64,000 nt of DNA from Microbulbifer halophilus (GCF_026183675.1 NZ_JAPIVK010000012.1:43533-107532), one strand, 5' to 3'. Counted from the stretch's first letter, positions 34,999-46,115 are shown. Notes: generated by a model from the sequence alone, not told the origin. Program-made: numbers and translations.

Positions 34999-36402
34999 AT
35001 GATCCTACGTACACCCCTGTCAGGGCTGTGCACGCTGTTGCGTGCCCTGTTACTTGCCTGTATCAGCGTCAACGCCTTCGCCGTCACCATGACGGGCCTG
35101 GACAACTCCCACGACCCCGCTGCCATCGTCAAGGACGGCGGTACCTACTACCACTTCACCACCGGCGGCGGTATCTGGTATTCCACCTCCCAGAACATCA
35201 CCCACTGGGAAGCCGGCCCCGAGCCCGTATTCCCGAGCGGCTGGCCGGCCTGGATCGACAGCGCCGTGCCGGACTTCGAGGGTGAATTCTGGGCGCCGGA
35301 CGCCATCTATATGGATGGCTATTACTATATCTACTATTCCGTCTCCACCTTCGGTTCCTCCCGTTCCGCCATCGGCGTGGTGCGCACCCCGTCCCTGAAC
35401 AACCCCGACTGGCAGGATCAGGGCATGGTGATCAGCTCCAACGGTGGCACCAACGAGAAAAACGCGATCGACCCGGCGCTGTTCCGCGACGACGACGGCC
35501 GCGTCTATATGAGCTACGGCTCCTGGTTCGATGGCATCGGCGTTGTGGAGATCGACCCGGCCACCGGCAAGACCATCGGCGGTGTCACCCACCTGTACGG
35601 CGGCGGCCACCAGAGTATCGAGGCCCCGTATATCACCAAAAACAATGGCTATTACTACCTGTTCGTCAATCGCGGCAAATGTTGTGAAGGCCTGGACAGC
35701 ACCTATTACATCGAAGTGGGCCGCGCCACCAGCATCACCGGCCCCTACAGCGGCTGGCGCACCATACTGCCGAACCGCGAGGGCAAGTATCACGGCCCCG
35801 GGCATGTGGGGCTGCTGCAGGAGGGCAGTTGCAACTACGTCTCCACCCACTACTACGACGCCACGGACAATGGCGCGGCCAAGCTGGATGTGCAGCACAT
35901 GACTTATGTCGACGGCTGGCCGTCCATGACCCGCGACTACACTCCCGGCGACTGCCCGGTGGTGGCCGGCCCGCCCGCCGACGGCACCTATGTGATCGAG
36001 GCGCGACACAGCGACAAGGCGCTGAGCGTGGAGAACAACTCCACCGAAAACGGCGCCGATGTGGAGCAGCGCGGCTACGCCGGTGACGCCGGCCAGCGCT
36101 GGCAGCTCACCGACCTGGGCAACGGCTACTACAGCCTGATCAATCAGGGCAGCAATCGCAGCCTGGATGTATGGGAGCGGTCGGAAGACGCGGGCGCCAA
36201 TATCGCCCAGTGGGATTACTGGGAGGGCGAGGGCCAGCAGTGGCTGCTCGAAGACACCGGCGACGGCTATTTCATGATCCGCTCGCGCCTCAGCGGCCAT
36301 GTGCTGGACGTGGAAGGCAAGAGCCAGTCCGACGGTGCCACGGTGCTCCAGTGGTCCGAGACCGGTGGCGGAAACCAGCAGTGGTATTTCCGCGCTCCCT
36401 GA
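34999..36402 (+). CDS. Secreted GH43 endo-1,5-alpha-L-arabinanase with CBM13
   Basis: The product has 467 residues; ribosome site AAAGGAAAG. Signal peptide ends near AFA-VT. GH43 about 30-325: base Asp39 (NSHDPAAIV), modulating Asp158 (NAIDPALF), acid Glu208 (QSIEAPY), with GPGH and the SYGSWFDGI loop typical of arabinanases (GH43_5 type). Residues 330-467 form a ricin-B-like CBM13 with repeated QRW/QQW motifs. It cuts arabinan into oligosaccharides that the MFS/GH43_26 pair can use. Confidence 0.88.
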   Translation: MILRTPLSGLCTLLRALLLACISVNAFAVTMTGLDNSHDPAAIVKDGGTYYHFTTGGGIWYSTSQNITHWEAGPEPVFPSGWPAWIDSAVPDFEGEFWAPDAIYMDGYYYIYYSVSTFGSSRSAIGVVRTPSLNNPDWQDQGMVISSNGGTNEKNAIDPALFRDDDGRVYMSYGSWFDGIGVVEIDPATGKTIGGVTHLYGGGHQSIEAPYITKNNGYYYLFVNRGKCCEGLDSTYYIEVGRATSITGPYSGWRTILPNREGKYHGPGHVGLLQEGSCNYVSTHYYDATDNGAAKLDVQHMTYVDGWPSMTRDYTPGDCPVVAGPPADGTYVIEARHSDKALSVENNSTENGADVEQRGYAGDAGQRWQLTDLGNGYYSLINQGSNRSLDVWERSEDAGANIAQWDYWEGEGQQWLLEDTGDGYFMIRSRLSGHVLDVEGKSQSDGATVLQWSETGGGNQQWYFRAP

Positions 36403-36423
36403 CACCAAGTGATCACCCGCATC

Positions 36424-36456
36424 AAAGGGCTGTGCCATTGCGGCACAGCCCTTTTA
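36424..36456 (+). terminator. Strong rho-independent terminator after arabinanase
   Basis: AAAGGGCTGTGCC, ATTGC loop, GGCACAGCCCTTTT. Perfect stem with T-run, 21 bases past the stop. Confidence 0.9.
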
Positions 36457-38463
<2,007 letters not shown>

Positions 38464-38522
38464 GTTGAGAAGAGGTATTCATATAACTGCCATTACTTTG
38501 GCGTAAGATAGGAGAAATATTC

Positions 38523-39968
38523 ATGAAGAAGCCCGAATACTTGGTGTCTGGCGAGTTTGCTCGCCTGATTCCAGTAGCAACAAAGCCCGAACTCCGGAAC
38601 ACCTGCGTTACCTGTGCCATGCTCATGGCCGTGGAAGAATTCGCCGAATCTCTATTGGGGACATTAGGAGCTCCCACAGGAAAGCGTGCCAAGACCAGGG
38701 CTTGGGTAGAGCCTGTTTTCAAGTCCTCCAAAAATGATAGTAAAGATCGACCGGATGCATTGATTGTTGTTGACAACGGTCGAAGGGAGTGGCGTGCCCT
38801 GGTGGAGGCAAAATCCAGAGGGGCGGACCTCGATTCGGTACAGGTAGATCGCTATTTGGATATAGCGAAGGAGCACGGTGTTGACGCCGTTGTCACCATT
38901 TCCAACCAGTTCGTCTCGACGCCTACGCAGTCGCCCTGCGATATCAATCGTCAGAAGTTAAAGAAAGTTTCCTTGTTTCACTGGTCGTGGTCATATCTTA
39001 AAACTGAAGCGAAGATTCAGATTTCGAAAAGTACTGTTTCGGATCCAGATCAGTCCTATATGCTTGAAGAATATGTCCGCTATCTGGAGCATGACTCAGC
39101 CGGTGTCAGCGAATTTGAGCAAATGGGAAAGGAGTGGGTTGAGACCTGCAAGCTTTACTTTGCCAAGTCGAAAGTGGATAAGAAATCGCCGCTGGGTGCC
39201 GCTGTAGTGAGTGACTGGGACGAGCTGATGCGATGCACAGCTCTCCGTATGAGCCGGGATCTGGAAACAAACGTGACTACAGTCTTGAGTGCCAAAGAGA
39301 GAAAAGACCCAAATGGTCGGCTGGAAGCACTACAGAATACTTTCACTTCTACTGGTGAACTTAAGAGTCGCCTGAATGTTCCAGGTGCGGCCTCACCTAT
39401 CTCGGTTGAGGCTGATTTGACCCGGCGTTCAGTAACAGTGTCGATGACGGTAGATGCTCCAAGAGACAAGAAGCGAGCTCCGGCAACCGTTACATGGTTA
39501 CTCCGTCAATTGTCCAAGACTGAGGACGGCAGTATTATGATCGTTGCTAAATGGCCTGGTCGAACGCAGGAGACATGCGCAGAGCTTGTTCAGATTCGAG
39601 AGGATTCCGAAATTCTGGTAAGGGATAGGAAAGGGCAGCTGCCTCGTACCTTTGAAATACGCGCAGTTTCCGATCTGGGTGGAAAATTTACACAGCGGCG
39701 AAACTTCGTTCCGGAGTTAGTATCCTGTGTAACCCGATTTTATGAAATAGTAGGCCAGCATGTTGTGCCGTGGCAGGCGCCGCCACCGAAGCCAAAGAAA
39801 GTAAGGTCAGCCGATGAAGAAGCTATAAAACCTGAATCTGTCGATGAAACTGAGGAGAAAAACTCAGAACATCTTGACGATGACGACCTTAGAACCATGG
39901 ATTCCGGGTATACTGAGACTCCTGAAGAAGTAAGGCCGATCCCAAGTTTCGAAGAAGTGGACACATGA
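38523..39968 (+). CDS. PD-(D/E)XK nuclease-like protein of unknown function
   Basis: The product has 481 residues; ribosome site AGGAGA 8 bases upstream. Residues 77-130 carry a restriction-like core: RPDAL (Asp78), LVEAK (Glu95, Lys97), then QVDRYLDIAKEHGVDAVVTISNQF. The middle and C-terminal parts (beta-rich about 270-420, acidic tail) are not recognised. It is the first gene after ligB in the accessory segment, so a defence or mobile-element role is plausible but unproven. Confidence 0.6.
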   Translation: MKKPEYLVSGEFARLIPVATKPELRNTCVTCAMLMAVEEFAESLLGTLGAPTGKRAKTRAWVEPVFKSSKNDSKDRPDALIVVDNGRREWRALVEAKSRGADLDSVQVDRYLDIAKEHGVDAVVTISNQFVSTPTQSPCDINRQKLKKVSLFHWSWSYLKTEAKIQISKSTVSDPDQSYMLEEYVRYLEHDSAGVSEFEQMGKEWVETCKLYFAKSKVDKKSPLGAAVVSDWDELMRCTALRMSRDLETNVTTVLSAKERKDPNGRLEALQNTFTSTGELKSRLNVPGAASPISVEADLTRRSVTVSMTVDAPRDKKRAPATVTWLLRQLSKTEDGSIMIVAKWPGRTQETCAELVQIREDSEILVRDRKGQLPRTFEIRAVSDLGGKFTQRRNFVPELVSCVTRFYEIVGQHVVPWQAPPPKPKKVRSADEEAIKPESVDETEEKNSEHLDDDDLRTMDSGYTETPEEVRPIPSFEEVDT

Positions 39969-40047
39969 TATTGCATTGTGGATCACGTTGTTGATCCTGA
40001 GGCATAGCAATGGCGATGTGGGCTCTGTCTGCCAGTTTTATACAGCC

Positions 40048-40093
40048 AGGCCACGCTTCCCGACAGATGAATGTCGCCGAGGAAGCGTGGCCT
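40048..40093. terminator. Hairpin between convergent genes
   Basis: AGGCCACGCTTCC and GGAAGCGTGGCCT form 13-bp perfect arms with a 20-base loop, between the nuclease-like gene and the convergent NmrA gene. Confidence 0.65.
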
Positions 40094-40099
40094 GTCCCT

Positions 40100-41002
40100 T
40101 CAACCTTCCCGATCCAAGGGTATATGCGCCTGCGCCCAACTTGCGAACTTTCCTGGGCTTGAACCGGCAATGGTTTCAGCCAGCTTAATCTGCTGACGAT
40201 AATTGCCTCCCAGATAGCCATACGCTTCAAACCAGGCCATCATCTGTGCCAGTTCACGTGCACCCGGAAACCCCTCCTCAAAATCCTTTGCTGGTACCCG
40301 GGTAAATGTCAGCGAATGTCCCTGTTTCCTCAGGATTTCGATTATCTGGTTAAAACTCAATCGGTCGCCCACCAGAGGGAGATAAATTCCATCATCCGCC
40401 TTTTCGGGCTGATGGAAGGCTCCCGCCACCAGTTTGCCCAGATCCGCAATGTCCGCCATTTCTATCTCTACGGCCGGGTCGAGTGGTAGGGCCCAGCCCC
40501 GCGTGCCATCCGCCTGGCTGGTAGGGGTAAGAGCCTGGATGAAATTCTGGTAATAGAAGCCAGGCATAACAAAGGTATGAAACTTAAAGCCGGCCGCTGT
40601 GACTTCCCTGTCCATTGCCGCCTTGTTACTGAAGTGAGGCACATCAAAACGGTTGGCGCTGATACCGGCTACGTCCGGCAGGGTGGACCAGATAAAATGC
40701 GTGACGCCGGCGCCCCGGGCGGCGCGAATGGCGGCCCGGCACTGTGCGGCTTCGTCCGTGCCCGGCTGCCAGGCATTGGTGACCGCAAACACGCCATAGG
40801 CGTCCCGAAAAGCACTGACCAGGGTGTCCGGGGTATCCAGGTCGGCGTACACCACCTCATCTGCCGGCCCTCGGTAGTGTTCGGGGGCGCGCGTCAGTGC
40901 CCGTACCCGAAAAGTGCCGCTGGCCTTCAATGCCGTCACTACGCCCGCGCCCTGTTGGCCGGTTGCTCCGACCACCGCGATCAGCTTCTTTTCTCGACTC
41001 AT
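40100..41002 (-). CDS. NmrA-family NAD(P)-binding protein
   Basis: The product has 300 residues; ribosome site AAGGAG. Rossmann motif AVVGATGQQGAGV, the NmrA-type VRALTRAPEHY and YGVFAVTN segments; no SDR Tyr-x-x-x-Lys. Such proteins act as redox sensors or atypical reductases. It is divergent from a LysR gene 97 bases away, a usual regulator-target arrangement. Confidence 0.8.
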   Translation of the reverse strand: MSREKKLIAVVGATGQQGAGVVTALKASGTFRVRALTRAPEHYRGPADEVVYADLDTPDTLVSAFRDAYGVFAVTNAWQPGTDEAAQCRAAIRAARGAGVTHFIWSTLPDVAGISANRFDVPHFSNKAAMDREVTAAGFKFHTFVMPGFYYQNFIQALTPTSQADGTRGWALPLDPAVEIEMADIADLGKLVAGAFHQPEKADDGIYLPLVGDRLSFNQIIEILRKQGHSLTFTRVPAKDFEEGFPGARELAQMMAWFEAYGYLGGNYRQQIKLAETIAGSSPGKFASWAQAHIPLDREG

Positions 41003-41099
41003 ATCGTTGCTCCTTGAAAGCAGTTTCAGTGTAGGGGCCAGCTTAGGGTGTTACCATCTGGAACGTAATCCTTATAGATGAAACAGGATTGTATTGAAA

Positions 41100-41978
41100 A
41101 TGGAACAGTCACCGCTGGACATGAACGGAATGGCGGTCTTCGTCGCCGTGGCGGAAACCGGTTCCCTGACGGCGGCCGGTAGGCAGCTCAACCTTCCCAA
41201 GGCTACCGTCAGCCGTCGGCTGAAAAGCTATGAAGCGGTACTTGGAGTCACGCTGTTTCGGCGTTCGACGCGCTCGCTATCCCTGACCGATATGGGACAG
41301 CGCCACCTGCAGCGCATACGGCCGTTGGTGCATGAAGCCCGGGAAGCGGTGACGGAGGTCCGGGAACAGCGGGAGGCGCCGAGTGGGCTGGTTCGCATCA
41401 GCACTTCGGTGATATTTGGTGAGCACTACCTGGCTCCGGTAATCTGGAACCTGGCCAGAAGCTATCCGAACCTGCGGTTCGATCTGGTGCTCACCAATGC
41501 CCTGGTGGACATTGTCCGGGAAGGCATCGACTTCGCCATCCGCATGGGAGAGCCGGAGGACTCTGAACTTATCGGTCGGGTGATCGGCAGGGCGCGGCAA
41601 CTGCTGGTGGCGAGCCCCGATTGCATGGCACAGTATCCGGTGCCGGAATCCATTGCCGATCTGGACCATCTCCCCACTATCGTGTCCAGTAGCGGCCGTC
41701 GTCACTGGAGTTTTGCCAATGGCGAAGTGTATCGATGCAACTGGAAAGTATCGGCCGGCAGTATCGGCGCCAGTCTCGATGCCTGCCTGCATGGATTGGG
41801 CGTAACCCTTGTTCCGGAAACCATGGCCCGGCCCCACCTGGAAAGCGGCGCGCTGGTGCGGGTATTGGCAGATTGTCCCCTTAGGGAAGTACCCATCACG
41901 CTTCTTTATCCACGGATGCGCCATCAATCGATGTTGACGCGGGTGCTGGTCGATGCTCTCAAAGACGTACCGCTTTAG
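41100..41978 (+). CDS. LysR-family transcriptional regulator
   Basis: The product has 292 residues from MEQSPLDMNG. N-terminal HTH (AVAETGSLTAAGRQLNLPKATVSRRLKSYE) and C-terminal periplasmic-binding-like effector domain (about 95-285). It probably controls the divergent NmrA gene through the 97-base spacer. Its stop is 6 bases before the ligB remnant. Confidence 0.85.
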   Translation: MEQSPLDMNGMAVFVAVAETGSLTAAGRQLNLPKATVSRRLKSYEAVLGVTLFRRSTRSLSLTDMGQRHLQRIRPLVHEAREAVTEVREQREAPSGLVRISTSVIFGEHYLAPVIWNLARSYPNLRFDLVLTNALVDIVREGIDFAIRMGEPEDSELIGRVIGRARQLLVASPDCMAQYPVPESIADLDHLPTIVSSSGRRHWSFANGEVYRCNWKVSAGSIGASLDACLHGLGVTLVPETMARPHLESGALVRVLADCPLREVPITLLYPRMRHQSMLTRVLVDALKDVPL

Positions 41979-41983
41979 CGGAT

Positions 41984-42166
41984 AATGATGCTACATTTTC
42001 CGGCTTTGCTGCGCGTAGTGAAATGGAATGGCAGCAGTTACCCGGTATCGGGTCTGATCGTAGTAAAGATCTGGTCGGCTTTCTGGAAGACGGGGAGGTA
42101 CTGATACTGAGTGAAAAGCTGAAAGCGCGAGGAGTGTCAGGTTTTGATATAGCTGGGGCGAAGTAG
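41984..42166 (+). pseudogene. ligB: Orphan second copy of ligB 3' end
   Basis: In one frame it reads NDATFSGFAARSEMEWQQLP, continues through a GIGSDRSKDLVGFLEDGE segment and ends at a stop. This aligns along its whole length with the last about 55 residues of LigB ([37 protein letters not shown]). It has no start codon or upstream ligase sequence, and both copies are clearly diverged. The pattern is what remains when an element inserts into a gene's 3' end and brings a replacement tail. Confidence 0.75.
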
Positions 42167-42383
42167 GGCTTTTGGGTGCATATCTCCATCCGGTATCATG
42201 GTTGCCGTGAATATCAGCGGTCAACAGTTGATCAATATAGGCCCAGAGTGACCGGGTCCTACCTATAGATTTGATGGATTGAGTGACCGACATCAATCTA
42301 CCCTTTAGATATGGGGGATAAAGAGTTGGAATTTCAGGCCATGATTTAAGTCGTCACTTTCTAACTATGAAAAGGAGATCACC

Positions 42384-42761
42384 ATGTTCCCAAAGGAGTT
42401 TTACATACTGCCCGAGGAATTATTCAGGTTGGGAAATTCTACAAGCCCCCGGCTTTCCAATGTTCGTCCGAGAGATGTCGATACAATGGAGGTTAATGGA
42501 ATTAATATGATTATTGCCAACGGCAAAGGGATCAGTGTGTTTGATATTGATGGCATTAATGAATCGCCAATGACGGGTTGGGTCTGGAAGTTTTCCCCAA
42601 ATACCAGACCGCCAGTGGGACTGAAGATGGTCCAAGACAAGGCACATCACTACTGCATTTCACCAGCTCAGAATATGCCTTTGGATAAATACAAAGGGTT
42701 ATTGGAGGAAATGGCTCTCTCCGCTACCCGGGTATTCAAGAAAGAAGGTAAGGTTGTATGA
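42384..42761 (+). CDS. Tse2-like ADP-ribosyltransferase-type toxin (candidate)
   Basis: The product has 125 residues; AAGGAGA upstream. The stretch GKGISVFDIDGI, then PPVGLKMVQD and HHYCISPAQNMPLDKYKGLL, parallels Pseudomonas aeruginosa Tse2 (GGTSVFDRAGV, PPDLKVKQD, THYTIMPAKPMYREVLMGHL) in order and spacing. Tse2-family proteins are cytotoxic and occur both as type VI effectors and as free toxin-antitoxin modules. It overlaps the next gene by 4 bases. No secretion signal or type VI adaptor is nearby, so a resident toxin-antitoxin pair is more likely. Confidence 0.6.
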   Translation: MFPKEFYILPEELFRLGNSTSPRLSNVRPRDVDTMEVNGINMIIANGKGISVFDIDGINESPMTGWVWKFSPNTRPPVGLKMVQDKAHHYCISPAQNMPLDKYKGLLEEMALSATRVFKKEGKVV

Positions 42762-42991
42762 AAAATTTTGAAGTGAATTTAGCGGAGTCAGAACTGAAAA
42801 TCGTTCTGGAGGCGCTCACTGAGCTTGAGCAAAAAATGGCAAGGATCTGTGAATCATCTGAAGACGAAGATGAGATTTCCGACGTTGGGAATGATCTTAT
42901 TGAAGTGCGATTGCTTCTTAAGCCTCTTAAAAAAAGGGCAATTGATATGTACGGAGATAATATAGTCAATTTCTCGCGAGAGGCGTTGTGA
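42758..42991 (+). CDS. Tsi2-like small acidic helical immunity/antitoxin (candidate)
   Basis: The product has 77 residues, the same length as Tsi2, predicted as two long helices with an acidic middle (ESSEDEDEISD). Its ATG overlaps the toxin stop (ATGA), giving coupled synthesis. Sequence identity to Tsi2 is low; the call rests on size, charge, helicity and position next to the Tse2-like gene. Confidence 0.5.
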   Translation: MKNFEVNLAESELKIVLEALTELEQKMARICESSEDEDEISDVGNDLIEVRLLLKPLKKRAIDMYGDNIVNFSREAL

Positions 42992-43257
42992 GGTTAGATT
43001 TTATCTGATATTTGTGAGACTCAGACAGTCGTGTACACCCTTGGGCTGAAAGTTAGAGACCTGAGGCCACTTGATCAGTGGACGCGACAACTTTTTTGAC
43101 AAACATCGGTCTTGCGCTTTCTTGTTTCACTAATTGCTATCATCACTCCAAGAGTGACAGCTTAAAATACTGTATCTAGGCCGTCTCAAATCTGAGGACC
43201 GTTATTTCGGGACATTATAGATACCATGACTCAGAAAAGCAGAAAGCGTTTAGGATT
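42992..43257. other. Spacer without recognised features
   Basis: 266 AT-rich bases between the toxin pair and the Imm11-like gene. I see no open frame with a ribosome site and no clear repeat. Confidence 0.4.
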
Positions 43258-43830
43258 ATGAGCCACTACCGGATCAAGGCTGATAAAGATACTTACGGCT
43301 GGTTTGAGCTGGACATGGAGAAGGTTCTGAAAATCCTGGGCCGGAAAACTTACTCAAAATTTACAAAAACAGATATGTCCATCTCGGAAAAGTGGGATGA
43401 CTTCGATGCTCGCTTTGAACCGCCAGATGGAGAGGTGGTCGTCAGCGATCATCCCGACATAACCACCTGGGGGACTAGTTGCCGTCTGGTCTTGAACAAC
43501 AAAGCCTATGATGTTCTGGGATCGGTATTGTCTCCCTATGGTGAGTTTTTGAGTGCGCCCTGCGAAGGTCAGCAGTATCGGGTTTTCAATTGCCGCACTA
43601 CCAAGCCGGCCGACGAATCCAAAAGCGAAAGAAAAATTGTCGATGGACTCCAAGAAGGAATCATCAGTCTCGATTTCAATCCGAAAGATATAGCCGGTTC
43701 CCCCGTATTTAAGACTGACTTTGATTTGTTCCGATCTCTCTACTGTGATGAACGTTTCAAAAGCCTGGTCGAAGAATACGGATTGAAAGGAATTGAGATA
43801 CGCGATGACCTGGAGACAAGTCCGTTGTAG
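43258..43830 (+). CDS. Imm11-like (DUF1629-type) immunity protein
   Basis: The product has 190 residues; AGGA before the ATG. C-terminal pattern PVFKTDFDLFRSLYCDERFK followed by LVEEYGLKGIEIRD fits the imm11/DUF1629 family, which neutralises polymorphic toxins. No cognate toxin is adjacent, so it could be an orphan immunity gene. The response-regulator-like gene follows 39 bases later. Confidence 0.55.
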   Translation: MSHYRIKADKDTYGWFELDMEKVLKILGRKTYSKFTKTDMSISEKWDDFDARFEPPDGEVVVSDHPDITTWGTSCRLVLNNKAYDVLGSVLSPYGEFLSAPCEGQQYRVFNCRTTKPADESKSERKIVDGLQEGIISLDFNPKDIAGSPVFKTDFDLFRSLYCDERFKSLVEEYGLKGIEIRDDLETSPL

Positions 43831-43869
43831 TAGAATTCACATCTCGTTAGTTCAGGGAAGACAAGATCA

Positions 43870-44604
43870 ATGAATATACTGATAGCCGAAGATGATCCAG
43901 CCATACAAGTATTCGATCGTGCGTTGATGAGTAAATGGAACTTCGATTTCGATCTGGCTTCAGATGGAGAGGAGGCTGTCAACTATGCATTGAAGAGCAG
44001 GGGAAGATACGACTTCTGTTTGATGGATGTGGAAATGCCGGGAGTAAATGGCATTGAAGCGACACGATTTATTCGAAGAGAGCTTCCATACTTTCCGATA
44101 GTTGCAGTCACAGCCAATCCCGGCTACAGAGATCAGTGTCTATCTGCGGGAATGGATGATTTTATCCAGAAGCCCTGTACCCCTGGACGGTTATTCGAGG
44201 TGATTAAGGATTTATCTGTAAAGCCATTGCTGGTAAAGTTTGGGGAAGATGAAATTTTAGTTATAGAAGGCAGGACAATGAATCCCAAGGAAATGCAGGA
44301 GTTGAGAGAGCTTAGAAAGCAAAGCCTTACCAAGCTAAAGCTTGTGGGCTTGGATCACTCCTTTGTTGTACATAAAAATATACAGAATAAGATTTCTCAC
44401 GACCTTATTGGTGAAGGAAAGGAGATTTCTGAGTTTATAGACCGATCACCTTCGGAGCCTGGTCGCTGCCAGCTTTACAAGGCTAACCTTTATGTGACAA
44501 AGGATATGCTTCTTCCAGAAGAGCTGGAAGAAGAAATTTGGAAAGAGAATGAGGGTGTAGAAAAGTACAGCAGTCCAGCCGAAAGGTATGCTTCCGATGA
44601 ATGA
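43870..44604 (+). CDS. Response-regulator receiver protein with unrecognised C-terminal extension
   Basis: The product has 244 residues. Receiver domain 1-118 with acidic pair Asp8/Asp9, phospho-acceptor Asp53 (LMDVEMPGVNG), Thr/Ala switch (VAVTANPG) and Lys101 (IQKPCTP). The 120-residue tail has no DNA-binding motif I can recognise and is charged and helical. No histidine kinase is nearby. It may be a stand-alone signalling module of the accessory region. Confidence 0.7.
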   Translation: MNILIAEDDPAIQVFDRALMSKWNFDFDLASDGEEAVNYALKSRGRYDFCLMDVEMPGVNGIEATRFIRRELPYFPIVAVTANPGYRDQCLSAGMDDFIQKPCTPGRLFEVIKDLSVKPLLVKFGEDEILVIEGRTMNPKEMQELRELRKQSLTKLKLVGLDHSFVVHKNIQNKISHDLIGEGKEISEFIDRSPSEPGRCQLYKANLYVTKDMLLPEELEEEIWKENEGVEKYSSPAERYASDE

Positions 44605-44782
44605 TTATAAGGTTACTTGTAGTGGCTAAGAGTTGGCCTGACAGGGTTTTTCTGAAAGGCCGGTAACTGTCGAATCAAGGAGTTATGCTGACGCTCAAGC
44701 GGTGAAGTGTGAACTCTAAAGTGCCGGGCTGAGCTGGTCTTCGAAGTTGATGACGACCATGACGACCTGGCTGTAGCTGGAT
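44605..44782. other. Spacer with relic resembling the IS481 right flank
   Basis: CTGAAAGGCCGGTAACTGTCGAATCAAG (44652-44679) is a direct, not inverted, match to the sequence across the right IS boundary (CTGAAAAACCGGTAACTGTCAGATCAAG, 45937-45964), suggesting an earlier insertion or deletion. No gene. Confidence 0.45.
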
Positions 44783-45973
44783 TAGTTCAGACCAAATCTG
44801 ACAACCCCCTTGAAAAGAAGGGGTTTACCGGTTTTGATGAAGGTGACCAAACCTGAAACCAAAACCAAGGATAAACCCCATGATCCATACTAACGATCGC
44901 ATCATCAAACACAAGACCGGATTGCTAAATCTAGCCGAGGAGCTCGGTAACATCTCCAAGGCCTGCAAGATGCTGGGCGTCTCTCGGGACACCTTCTACC
45001 GGTACAAAGAGGCCGTTTCAGATGGTGGCGTAGAGGCGCTGCTGGAGAAGAACCGGCGGGTGCCAAATCGCAAGAATCGTGTAGATTCAGGTGTTGAGGA
45101 GGCAGTACTGGCGTACGCCCTTGAGGAGCCTGCTCATGGGCAGGTGCGGGTATCTAACGAACTGCGCAAGCGCGGTGTCTTTGTCTCTCCGAGTGGCGTT
45201 CGCAGTATCTGGCTACGGAACGATCTAGCCAACTTCAAACTGCGCCTGAAAGCGCTGGAAGCCAAGGTGGCGGAAGAAGGCCTGATCCTGACGGAATCGC
45301 AGGTGCAGGCGCTGGAGCGCAAGCGTCACGATGATGAGGCCTGTGGTGAGATTGAGACCCAACACCCAGGCTATCTGGGCTCCCAGGACACGTTCTACGT
45401 AGGGACTTTCAAAGGGGTTGGTCGTGTATACCAGCAGACCTACGTTGACACCTATGCGAAAGTAGCGCACTGCAAGCTCTACACAACCAAAACGCCAATC
45501 ACTGCAGCAGACCTCCTGAATGACCGAGTCTTGCCGTTCTACGCAGCTCACGAACTCCCGGTGCTACGTATTCTAACCGATCGTGGAACCGAGTATTGCG
45601 GCAAACTCGAACAGCATGACTACCAGTTGTATCTGAGCGTGAATGAGATCGAACATACGAAAACGAAAGCCCGTCACCCGCAAACGAATGGTATCTGCGA
45701 GCGTTTCCACAAAACCATCCTGCAGGAGTTCTATCAGCCGTCGTTACGGCGTAAGATATACGGATCGCTTGAAGAGCTGCAGAAAGATCTGGATGAATGG
45801 CTCGCGTACTACAATAATGACCGCACCCATCAGGGCAAGAAGTGCTGTGGCCGGACGCCGCTGCAAACTCTTGAAGACGGCAAGAAGATCTGGTTGGAAA
45901 AGTTCGTAAACTGAACCTGACCTGACAGAGCACCTTCTGAAAAACCGGTAACTGTCAGATCAAGTCTGGACTA
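44783..45973. mobile_element. IS481-family insertion sequence
   Basis: Imperfect terminal inverted repeats: left TAGTTCAGACCAAATCTGACA (44783-44803) and right TGTCAGATCAAGTCTGGACTA (45953-45973). The single transposase gene fills the element. Exact ends and any target duplication are uncertain. Confidence 0.7.
44880..45914 (+). CDS. IS481-family transposase
   Basis: The product has 344 residues. N-terminal HTH (LGNISKACKMLGVSRDTFYRYKE), then a DDE integrase core: Asp in YVDTYAKVAHCKLY, Asp in ILTDRGTEYCG, and Glu in TNGICERFHKTI. The C-terminal YNNDRTHQGKKCCGRTPLQ is family-typical. It looks intact. Confidence 0.88.
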   Translation: MIHTNDRIIKHKTGLLNLAEELGNISKACKMLGVSRDTFYRYKEAVSDGGVEALLEKNRRVPNRKNRVDSGVEEAVLAYALEEPAHGQVRVSNELRKRGVFVSPSGVRSIWLRNDLANFKLRLKALEAKVAEEGLILTESQVQALERKRHDDEACGEIETQHPGYLGSQDTFYVGTFKGVGRVYQQTYVDTYAKVAHCKLYTTKTPITAADLLNDRVLPFYAAHELPVLRILTDRGTEYCGKLEQHDYQLYLSVNEIEHTKTKARHPQTNGICERFHKTILQEFYQPSLRRKIYGSLEELQKDLDEWLAYYNNDRTHQGKKCCGRTPLQTLEDGKKIWLEKFVN

Positions 45974-46070
45974 CTACACTGTAGCTGTATTTTCTGAAAT
46001 TTGGCATACGACCTCCCTTTGAGAGTCAAATTCTACCAAAAAACGCTGGTTTTTAAGAGTTTTTCTGCAG

Positions 46071-46112
46071 CCTGAACGTCGTACTCACCGGTAAATTAGG
46101 AGCGCTGTGACT
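46071..46112 (-). other. Degenerate attC-like site (end of array)
   Basis: The minus-strand right half GCTCCTAATTTACCGGTGAG...ACGTTCAGG closely matches the right half of the attC at 48843. The left half is replaced or deleted. It follows the stop of the Mrr-PIN gene by 4 bases. The GAGTTTTTCTGCAGCCTGAACGTCG context recurs at 53784. Confidence 0.5.
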
Positions 46113-46115
46113 AAT

